Shown one piece after another: positions 1 to 8,279 of a DNA stretch of 64,000 bases (position 1 is the first letter of the stretch; each line of letters begins with the position of its first letter). The stretch spans positions 31,922,586-31,986,585 of the forward strand of contig NC_053140.1 in assembly GCF_016808335.1 (NCBI RefSeq), read 5' to 3'. This stretch comes from Panicum virgatum (lineage: Eukaryota > Streptophyta > Magnoliopsida > Poales > Poaceae). The notes beneath the pieces are model-generated. The model was not told the DNA's origin. It saw only the letters and a list, made by a program, of their open reading frames with translations, and did no database searches. The translations under genes were made by a program, and so were the position numbers.

Positions 1-451
1 TGAATTCAAACTTGTTTGAATTAGAAATTAGAAAGGAAAAGAAATAGAAGAAGAAAAAGGAAAGGAAGCCCAAAACCCAGGAAAACCCCAGCCCAACCCG
101 CTCCCACGCCAAAACCCGCGCTCGGCCCAGTCCGGCCCGAGCCCAAGCCGATCCAGCCTCTCCCGCGTCGCGCACTTCGGCCCAGCTCGCGCGCGCTCCG
201 CCCGGCCTGCTCCGCTTCAGCCCAGCCCGCGACCGCGCAGCAGCCCAGCGTCGCCCGCATCGCGCGCGCCTCGCCCGCCCGACCTGCCGGTCCCACTTGC
301 CAGCGCCGCGCTCGCCCCTGTCCCGCTGGCGCCGTGGCCCCACCAGTCAGCTCCGCCTTCCCCGTTTTCCCCGCGCTGCAACGGCCGCGCCGCAATCCCC
401 GCCGGGATCACGACGGGCGCGCACCCCCAAGATCCCCGCCGCCCCCCCCCC

Positions 452-461
452 CTTTATTTGG
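452..461 (+). promoter_or_regulatory. TATA-like box of the element 1 LTR promoter
   Basis: CTTTATTTGG follows a C-run and precedes a pyrimidine-rich stretch suited to transcription start. F1 LTRs elsewhere have a better TATA at the equivalent place (CTATAAA at 14151 and 26583; TCTATTTG near 58189). No ATG occurs from here to the splice donor at 765/766. The same box lies at 8935-8944 in the 3' LTR. The start site is inferred, not shown. Confidence 0.5.
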
Positions 462-1644
462 CCCGCATCCCTGCGCCCCTCCTCCCCTCACGCCGCCTCC
501 CCAACCCTAGCAGCCGCCCGGAGTCGCGCCGCCGCACCCCCGGAGTCAGAGCAGGAGCTCCGCCGCCGCGTTCCCGGCGCTCCCCGACGCCCCAACCCCG
601 GCAAGCCGCCGGGAGAGCTCTGCTCGGAGGCCACGAACTCCCCCGAGCCCGCTGCCTCTACCCCAAGCCCTGCGTCGACCCCGTCGCCACGCCCCGTCGA
701 GCTCCGCCGCCAGGCCCACGCCGCCGGCACCCTGCGCCACCCCATCCCCCGAATTCGAGCCCCCGGTGAGCCAAATCCCGTTTCTCTCTCTCTTTTGTGC
801 TAAGTCTTGGTAGCCTTGGCCCCCTGAAGACCCCAAATTGCCTCACACCGGCGAGCCTCGCCGCCGGAGCCGCCATTGCCTACGAGCTCCACGCTCTGGA
901 CCACCCCGAACCCGACTTAACCCCCCAGTGGGTTACGCACGCCGCCCTTGTTCCTTTGCACCAGCCCACGGCCCAAACCGAGCCCCAGGGCGCCGCCTAG
1001 ACCTTCTCCGGCGAGTTCCCCTGCGCGCCGCCGCGGGATTCCTCGCCGGCGTTGACCCGCCGCCGCCCCCACGCGCCCAAATCCTCCCAGCCGCCCGATC
1101 TCGAATGGACGGCCTAGATTAGATCTAGGACTGAGCCACCCTGAGCCGTTAGATCCAGATCCAGCGGTCTGGATCCACGCGTACCGGTTCGGCCGGTACT
1201 TTTGCTAAAGAGACCCCCGGTTTCTTTTAAATCAACCCGCAATCCACAGCCATTCAAAATTAATTACAGTTTGGTCCAAATTTTAGCACGCAGCCCCCTG
1301 AGCTTCCAGGATTTTGAACCCGCCGTCCACCCTTGGAAGTTTTACGTGTCGGACCCTGGATCTATAGTATAATTACGTTTTAGTCCTCGGTTTTAGCAGA
1401 AAAGCCCCTGGAACCCTGTTTTTATTACAAATAAGCCCCTAAACCTTGTTTTAGGCCTAGTTTACGCGTTTTAGCTCCGTTTTTAGCGTTCTTTATATCC
1501 ACGCGATCGTTGTAACGCATAGAATAGTTCTAGAATAGTTTTGTGCGCTGTTTTCATGTATTGTTGTACTGTTTCTTAGTTTTTGTCAGTGGTTGCTTGT
1601 ATGCTTATTATTGTGCATTGTTTTGGCCATGTGTTCGTGAGTAG

Positions 1645-2841
1645 ACGTTGATCCATCTGAGGAGCCCCAGTACCAGTACCCGGAGCAGCCGTCTTCGGAT
1701 CAGTTTGAGCAGCAGCAGGAGCAGTACGAGGAAGGCAAGTATAACATGAACAACCTATCACTTTAAATATAATTTCATACTGCATTTTAATACTGTATGC
1801 CTATAAGGACTGTCCTAGCCACTTTATATCCTTTATATATATCCTTTGGGTTGCATTTTGGTTAGTTGTGCTAGGTTGCTGCGCTATAACACACTCTGGT
1901 CCTTTTTAATTAATTTGATTAATGGTTTACTTGAATTTAATTCTGAGAGTGGCACTCTGTGTGGCTTGAGTGGCTCACTTCTCGTTAAAAGATGTTTTTT
2001 TTAGAAACATGGTTTAGGGGGCCAGCACGGTGCTTACTGCCTGGTTGGCCACTCTCCATAAGGACCGGTTCATAGAGCGACAACCTGGGACAACAGCGCT
2101 ACCACAAGGCTAGAATGGGATAGACTTGGCGTAATAACTAGATCTTTTTGGTTTGGAGTAACTTACCTGCGGGGCAAGAGTAGTAAGCTTCAATGGTCCC
2201 TGCTCCTCCGGCTTGGTCTGTGCTTGGATTGCGCTCCTGTGCTTGTACCCCCGGAGGTGGGCCCCATCGTCGCCGACCTATCTCTCGCGGTTACGCCTTA
2301 CCAACGAGATTCTTTCTAAAGGCCTCGTAGTGAGTCGCTGGCCATCTCACCTAAGGAAGTGTGATGAACAACTGGCGTAGCTCACGACTTGTGGGTAAAG
2401 ATGTGCAACCTCTGCAGAGTGTAAAACTGGTATACTAGCCGTGCTCACGGTTATGAGCGGCCCAGATCCTCCTTTTGATTAGTGAAGTTATCTCCTTCCG
2501 ACGAGGGAGGTGCTTCTCGGGGTTTACCTTGGTGGCTTGGTTTTGGTTTGGTTCTCAGTAGTAGTATAATTAATTCTGATTAATTACTATGTAACTGGGT
2601 CAATGGTAATTCATCAACTCGTAGTAAATAGCTTTAATAAAATTTTGCCAACACTTAAAAGCTAATGCAGTTGAGTCAGCCAGCCTAGAGCCTCATAGTT
2701 TGTGTTATACTTGTTGAGTACAAGTTGTGTACTCACCCTTGCCTCTTCTCTACTTTTTCCTCTTGGCTACGCTACTGCTGCTCAGTTCCTGCCGACACGA
2801 GGGAGTTCGTCCAGCGCTACCAGGACTACGAGGACTTCTAG
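1645..2841 (+). other. Putative spliced LTR mini-ORF (exons A and B), element 1 5' LTR
   Basis: Exon A is 1645-1734 (90 nt), preceded by AG at 1643-1644 and followed by GAAG|GCAAGT, a textbook GC-AG donor. Exon B is 2786-2841, preceded by a pyrimidine tract and CTCAG, and ends in TAG (2839-2841). Exon A is entered and left in phase 1, so the GC-AG splice (intron 1735-2785, 1051 nt) joins the frames. The product is glutamine-, tyrosine- and acid-rich, with EEPQYQYPEQPSS in exon A and QRYQDYEDF before the stop. Intact copies also lie at 15488-16660 and 59544-60731; others are broken by stops. A possible upstream donor is CCCCG|GTGAG at 765/766. No AUG was found in frame, so it may be a noncoding leader exon set or use an exon I missed. 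A competing GT donor lies 4 nt downstream. Confidence 0.5.
2715..2735 (+). other. Conserved hairpin upstream of exon B acceptor
   Basis: TGAGTACA (2715-2722) and TGTACTCA (2728-2735) form a perfect 8-bp stem with a 5-nt loop, 50 nt before the exon B acceptor. The stem is unchanged in every F1 LTR copy in the window that spans this site, including decayed ones; one loop base varies in the copy at 38470-39807. The F2 LTR has a comparable hairpin at 24201-24222. Confidence 0.7.
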
Positions 2842-2953
2842 GTGCTTCGTCTCCCAGTCGACGTCCCTGTGGCGCCCTGCTTCAGCTTCGGAGAGCTTTA
2901 TCGTATTTTTTTGTACTTCGCTTCCGCTGTATCAGACATTTTGTCATTATTGT

Positions 2954-2959
2954 AATAAA
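2954..2959 (+). terminator. Poly(A) signal AATAAA in F1 LTR
   Basis: AATAAA lies about 113 nt after the exon B stop and about 140 nt before the LTR end, in AT-rich sequence. The 3' LTR copy is at 11437-11442. If used, R would span from the LTR promoter to about here (over 2 kb), leaving a very short U5. Confidence 0.5.
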
Positions 2960-3068
2960 TAACATTCGTATTCGCTTTATTATATCTTTTTACGTGATAT
3001 GTGCTATGATATACTGTTCATTCTGTTGTATATACGTGTGACTTGATCCTGGCACGTATATGATTGCT

Positions 3069-3092
3069 CGGTTTATGTTCTTTTATAAACCG
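3069..3092 (+). other. U5-terminal hairpin
   Basis: CGGTTTAT (3069-3076) and ATAAACCG (3085-3092) form an 8-bp stem with an 8-nt loop, ending 9 nt before the LTR end. It recurs at the same place in the other F1 LTRs and is damaged only in the reverse copy at 34762. It could be a U5-PBS region structure in the RNA, or part of the integrase end recognition site. Confidence 0.6.
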
Positions 3093-3104
3093 GGTGTTAC
3101 AGAG

Positions 3105-3116
3105 TGGTATCAGAGC
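3105..3116 (+). other. Primer binding site, initiator tRNA-Met
   Basis: TGGTATCAGAGC starts 3 nt after the LTR end. It is the standard complement of the 3' end of plant initiator tRNA-Met, as in many Ty3/gypsy and Ty1/copia elements. Confidence 0.93.
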
Positions 3117-3673
3117 CATATCGACTGTAGGACGAAGCCTAGATAGAACTGGTCGAGTTTTAGGACTTCTCCTCACCAATCCTTGTCTGCTGAAACTATT
3201 TTACTATTATACCCCTTGACTTCTATGACTTTTTACCCTTCTTGCCTTGATTTCTCTCTCTGAAGAATAGTTTCGTAGATTTTGGCCTGAATCAGTCATC
3301 TGACCACCATGAGCATAGCTAGGTGACCTTTTTAATAATAATACGATAGCACGTTCTGCGACGCGTTGTGTTAGTCGAGTCTTTTGCTAAACTCGGCTAA
3401 GTCGTGAAAATTGTCTGCTTGTTATTATGCTACATGCTTGATTTGGATTTTTGGAATGATTGCATAGTTTTGTAGTATAAATTTGCTTAAAGAAAATCAC
3501 TCGGATGTTAAAGTTAACTAATTAATAAAATGAGTTAGATCGTTGGGGGTAAAACAGTCAACTCTATCCTGTCTACTTTATCATGGCTGAGTCTTTTTCC
3601 GCAAAGAGTTATCATATCCATCTGAATTTACTCCTGCAATATCCTTAATCGTGAAATCTTTTGTTCAAATCAG
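3117..3673 (+). other. Untranslated leader of element 1
   Basis: 557 nt of AT-rich sequence without a convincing ORF. It ends in a pyrimidine-biased stretch and AAATCAG immediately before the gag ATG, which resembles a 3' splice acceptor (AG at 3672-3673). The corresponding sequences of elements 2 and 3 have the same AG|ATG junction. Confidence 0.6.
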
Positions 3674-6600
3674 ATGGTGAACACCAGGAGCACCGGTTCC
3701 GGTTCTGGCCAGCAGCAGGGTCAGAACAACCAGGGTACTGGGATCCCGATGCCTCCGCCCTTGACTCCGGAGCAGTACTTCCAGCTCCAGATGCAGATGA
3801 TGGCTACCCTGAACAACACTGTTCAGGCTCTTCAGCACGCTCACACTCAGCCTCCGCCTCCTCCACCGCCGCAGCCTCGCGACAGGCGTGCTGAGTTCCT
3901 GAGGGGTCACCCGCCGACGTTCTCTCACACGTCCGACCCTCTTCAGGCTGACGACTGGCTCCGTGCAGTGGAGCGTCAGCTGGACATCGCCCAGTGCGAT
4001 GATCGTGAGCGCGTCTTGTACGCAGCAGGACAGCTGCGAGGGGCAGCTCTGGACTGGTGGGAGTCCCACCCGGTCCATGACCGCGAGTCTCTCACTTGGC
4101 TCCAGTTCAGGGAGCGTTTCCGTAGCCACAACGTCCCCGCGGGCGTTATGAAGATGAAACAGAAGGAGTTCCTTGCACTGAAGCAGGTAATCTTAAGAAT
4201 AATCATTCAGCGTTTTCTTTTGAGCTTATGCCCCTTGTTCTATCCTTATGAATCTTGAGTTAATCTTGAGATATCTATCTGTCTTTGTGAATTCAGGGGA
4301 CTATGTCGGTCACGGAGTATCGTGATCGCTTTCTTCAGCTGGCTCGCTACGCCCCTGCCGAGGTTGCGGATGACCGCAAGAAGCAGGAGCACTTCATGGA
4401 GGGTCTTGAGGACTACCTCCAGTACGCGCTGCTCAACCTCCGCTTCGACGACTTCAACCATCTGGTTGACAGTGCGCTCAACACTGAGCGTAAGCACCTG
4501 GAGATGGAGGACAAGAAGAGGAAGGTTGTCCCCGTTGCTTCCGGCAGCAACACTCGTCCTCGACTCCAGCAGCCCCAGCAGTACCAGCCTCAGTACCGGC
4601 CTCCTCAGCAGTACCAGCAGAGGCCACCGCAGCAGTACCCGCCTCGACAGCAGCAGGCAGGTCAGGGCCCGAGGTTACCAGCACCTCCGGCTCGTACTGC
4701 TCTACCAGCTCCACCGGCACCGCAGGCTCCACGTCCGGCAGCTCCTACCGGACAGCAGGCTCAGGGACCTCCTCGCACCTGCTTTCACTGCGGCCAGCCG
4801 GGGCACTACGCCAACGCTTGCCCCCGGAAGGCGCAGGCGGGACAGCAGGGACGCCCAGCTCAGCCCAGGGCGCCAGCACAGGGCAGGGTGAACCACGTGA
4901 CGGCCGAGTCAGCGGCCGAGGCTCCCAACGTGGTTATTGGTACGTTCATGGTTAATTCATATCCAGCTACAGTGCTTTTTGATACTGGTGCTACGCATTC
5001 CTTCATTACTCAGTCTTTTGTCGAGCATCATGGTATTCATACTAGCACATTAAAGAGGTGCCTGTTAGTATCTTCACCGGGAGGACAGTTGAGGTCTCAC
5101 ACTTACTGCCCGAGAGTCAGTGTTTCTTTGAGGGGAGTAGAGTTCTGTACTGATCTGATGGTGCTAGACACCAAGGGCATTGATGTCATTCTGGGAATGG
5201 AGACTCTGGCCAAATGGGGAGTTCGGATAGATTGTGCTCAGAGGACAGTCTTGCTATCTGCTTCCAGTGGCCAAGAGGTTGCCATCAGTGCAGTAGAGCC
5301 TTCGGGATTTCTTCATCAGATGGAGGCTAGACCCACGGACGGTATTCGCGTGGTGTCTGAATTCCCGGATGTCTTTCCGGATGATCTGCCAGGTATGCCG
5401 CCTGAACGCGCCATTGAGTTTTGTATTGATCTCTTGCCTGGCACAGCTCCTATTGCAAAGCGGCCCTACCGTATGGCGCCTATAGAGCATGAAGAGGTCA
5501 AGAAAACTATTGATGAGTTGCTAGCCAAGGGCTATATCCGTCGCAGCTTCTCTCCTTGGGCTTTTCCATTGTTGCTGGTACATAAGAAGGATGGCTCGAA
5601 GAGGATGTGTGTGGATTATCGGGAGCTGAATGCAGTCACTATCAAGAACAAGCATCCACTGCCCCGTATTGAGGATCTCTTCGATTTGCTTCGAGGTGCT
5701 CGTATATTCTCGAAGATTGATCTTCGTTCGGGATATTTTCAGCTGAGAATCCGTCCTGGGGATATTCCGAAGACGGCATTCACCTGCAAGTACGGGCTAT
5801 ATGAGTATACAGTCATGTCCTTCGGCTTGACTAATGCCCCGGCTTACTTCATGCATCTGATGAACATGGTTTTCATGGATTATCTGGATGTCTTCGTGGT
5901 GATTTTCATTGATGATATTCTGATCTTCTCCAAGACAGAAGAAGAGCATGAGGAGCATTTGAGGCTCGTGTTGCAGAGATTGAGAGAGCATCAGCTGTAC
6001 GCCAAGTTCAGCAAGTGCGAGTTCTGGATTGACGAGGTTCCATTCCTCGGTCATGTTATCTCTCAGGGAGGCATTGCTGTTGATCCGAGCAAGGTGAAGG
6101 ATGTGCTCGAGTGGGAGACACCGCAGACAGTGAAGGAAGTCAGATCTTTCTTGGGCTTAGCTGGATATTATCGGAGGTTCATCGAGAATTTCTCCAAGAT
6201 CGCGAAGCCTTTGACTTCCTTGCTAGAGAAGAATGTGGCTTTTGTATGGACTGATGAGCGTCAGATGGCCTTTGATGAGCTGAAGAAGAGGTTGACTACG
6301 GCGCCAGTCCTGACTCTGCCAGACCAGACGAAGAGGTTCACGGTATATTGTGATGCTTCGAAGGATGGTCTTGGGTGTGTTCTGATGCAGGAGGGCAGAG
6401 TGATAGCTTATGCTTCACGGCAGTTACGTCGGCATGAGCTGAATTATCCTACTCATGATCTTGAGTTAGCCGCAGTTGTGCATGCTCTGAAGATTTGGAG
6501 GCATTACTTGTATGGGCAGCGGTGTGATATCTACACTGATCACAAGAGCCTCAAGTACATTTTCACACAGAATGAGCTGAACATGCGGCAGAGAAGATGG

Positions 6601-8244
6601 CTAGAGTTGGTCAAGGATTATGATCTGGAGATTCACTACCATCCGGGCAAGGCCAACGTTGTAGCAGATGCTCTGAGCAGAAGAAGTTATGTCAACATGG
6701 CCGTGGCTTTCCAGATGCCTCCAGAGTTATGCGAGGAGTTCGAGCAGTTGAGCCTGGGCTTCTTGCATCATACCTCCAGTGCAACATTTGAGGCAGTACC
6801 GACTCTAGAGGCAGAGATCCGGCAGCATCAGAAAGATGATGAGAAGCTGCAGGAGATTCGTGAGTTGCTTAAGAAGGGCAAGGCTCCTCATTTCAGAGAG
6901 GATGATCAGGGTACCTTGTGGTACAAGAACCGGATCTGCGTGCCTGATGTGCATGATCTTCGGAAGTTGATTCTGAGTGAGGCCCATGATACAGCTTACT
7001 CTATCCATCCGGGCAGCACGAAGATGTATTATGATCTGAAGGAACGTTTCTGGTGGTATGGGATGAAGCGTTCAGTGGCAGAGTACGTGGCTATTTGTGA
7101 CACCTGTCAGCGTGTCAAGGCTGAGCATCAGAGGCCAGCAGGTCTATTGCAGCCTTTGAAGATTCCAGAGTGGAAATGGGAGGAAATCACTATGGACTTC
7201 ATCGTTGGATTGCCTCGTACTCAGAAAGGGTACAACTCTATTTGGGTAGTAGTGGATCGTTTGACGAAGGTTGCTCACTTCATACCAGTGAACACTACTT
7301 ACTCCGGTGCCAGACTTGCAGAGTTGTACATCTCTCGGATTGTCTGCTTGCATGGTGTGCCGAAGAAGATTATATCTGACAGAGGGTCTCAGTTCACTTC
7401 TCGGTTCTGGGAGCAGCTCCATGATTCGTTGGATACGAAGCTGCGTTTCAGTACAGCTTATCACCCTCAGACAGATGGGCAGACAGAGAGGACCAACCAA
7501 GTGTTGGAGGATATGCTGAGAGCCTGTGCCATTCAGTATGGTACTAGTTGGGATAAGTGCCTGTCATTTGCTGAGTTCTCATATAACAACAGCTATCAGG
7601 CCAGTCTGAAGAAGTCTCCCTTTGAGGCATTGTATGGCAGAAAGTGCAGGACTCCTCTCTATTGGGATCAGATCGGTGAGAAGCAGCTCTTTGGCCCTGA
7701 GATCATAGATGATGCAGAGCAGATGGTTCAGGCTGTGCGAGAAAATCTGAGGATTGCACAGAGCAGACAGAAGAGCTATGCAGATGGCAAACGGAGAGAC
7801 CTGACTTTCAGTATCGGTGATTATGTATACCTGAAGGTGTCTCCGATGAGAGGAATCCGCAGATTTAATGTCAAGGGAAAGTTAGCACCTCGTTATGTGG
7901 GGCCATTCAAGGTGCTAGAGCGGAAAGGCGAAGTTGCTTATCGCCTGGAGTTACCTCTCAGCCTCTCGGAAGTTCATGATGTCTTCCATATATCTCAGCT
8001 GAAGAGGTGTTTGCGAGTACCCGAGGAGCAGGCACCCCTGGATGGAGTCGATGTTCAGGAGGATCTAACTTATACTGAGCATCCGGTGAAGATTCTGGAG
8101 ACATCAGAGAGGGTTACTCGGAACAAGCGCATCAAGATGTGCAGAGTTCAGTGGAGCCATCACAGTGAAGCTGAGGCTACTTGGGAGCGAGAAGATGAGT
8201 TGAAGAAGACCTATCCAGATCTCTTTGCTAGCCAGCCCAGCTAA
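3674..8244 (+). CDS. gag-pol: Gag-Pol polyprotein of element 1 (join 3674-4186, 4297-8244)
   Basis: The spliced product is 1486 aa: 171 codons from exon 1 and 1315 from exon 2. Gag starts MVNTRS and is followed by a proline/glutamine-rich linker and a CCHC zinc knuckle ([14 protein letters not shown], about residue 333). The aspartic protease has DTGATHSFI (about 400). Reverse transcriptase has FIDDILIFS (about 710) and RNase H has YCDASKDG (about 857). Integrase has an HHCC zinc module (CDTC), then D (about 1138), D (about 1199) and E (about 1235), matching D,D-35-E, and a GPF module (RYVGPFKV). The last ~60 residues are a chromodomain ([14 protein letters not shown]), known in chromoviruses to direct integration. 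No stop or frameshift is seen. Without splicing, translation would stop at 4256-4258 after 194 codons. The start was chosen as the first ATG of the conserved gag frame, right after AAATCAG. Confidence 0.93.
4187..4296 (+). other. GT-AG intron inside gag of element 1
   Basis: 110 nt (not a multiple of 3), T-rich against GC-rich flanks, with donor CAG|GTAATC and acceptor GAATTCAG|GGGAC after a pyrimidine-rich stretch. It carries an in-frame stop. Its removal joins ALKQ to [10 protein letters not shown], restoring the contiguous capsid sequence usual in Ty3/gypsy Gag. The same intron is present in element 2 (18007-18121) and element 3 (33566-33675). Confidence 0.85.
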
Positions 8245-8261
8245 ATCTCGGGACGAGATTT
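8243..8261 (+). other. Palindrome before the PPT
   Basis: AAATCTCG and CGAGATTT, perfect 8-bp arms with a 3-nt loop, overlap the end of the gag-pol stop region. The arms are the same in elements 3 and 4 (loop 4 nt) and have one mismatch in element 2. Confidence 0.75.
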
Positions 8262-8265
8262 CTTT

Positions 8266-8277
8266 AAGGGGGTAGGG
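8266..8277 (+). other. Polypurine tract of element 1
   Basis: AAGGGGGTAGGG ends 2 nt before the 3' LTR. This is the expected place and composition for the plus-strand primer. One T interrupts the purines. Confidence 0.8.
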
Positions 8278-8279
8278 TC

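Larger units (their letters stand above)
1..3101 (+). repeat. 5' LTR of element 1 (left end truncated by window)
   Basis: Nearly identical to 8484-11584. It ends GGGTGTTACA directly before the PBS. It contains a C-rich, AUG-poor block (about 60-1120), an AT-rich middle, two short coding-like blocks (1645-1734 and 2786-2841), a hairpin (2715-2735), AATAAA (2954) and a second hairpin (3069-3092). Shadow ORFs in the C-rich block are compositional and are not called as genes. Confidence 0.95.

Noticed and set aside
21..1122. Many overlapping open frames of 60-170 codons in the GC-rich LTR block (repeated at 8504-9605)
   Set aside because: They occur in several frames on both strands, are Pro/Arg/Ala-rich by base composition, and the better ones begin before the TATA-like box. 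The same block in other F1 LTRs has different frames.
2727..3041. 104-codon frame overlapping exon B (also at 11210, 60617 and in shorter forms elsewhere)
   Set aside because: It is open across a pyrimidine tract, the U-rich 3' region and AATAAA; its length and sequence vary between copies, and its exon B part is out of frame with the conserved peptide. It would be used only with the alternative GT donor at 1739.
3665..4129. Minus-strand frames opposite gag and pol (3665-4129, 7144-7500 and similar)
   Set aside because: Shadows of the strongly biased plus-strand coding sequence, with no domain of their own.
3674..4258. Stand-alone 194-codon Gag protein of element 1
   Set aside because: Its last 23 codons are intron sequence with no counterpart in Gag. 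The frame continues properly after removing 4187-4296. A truncated product from unspliced RNA remains possible but was not called as a separate gene.
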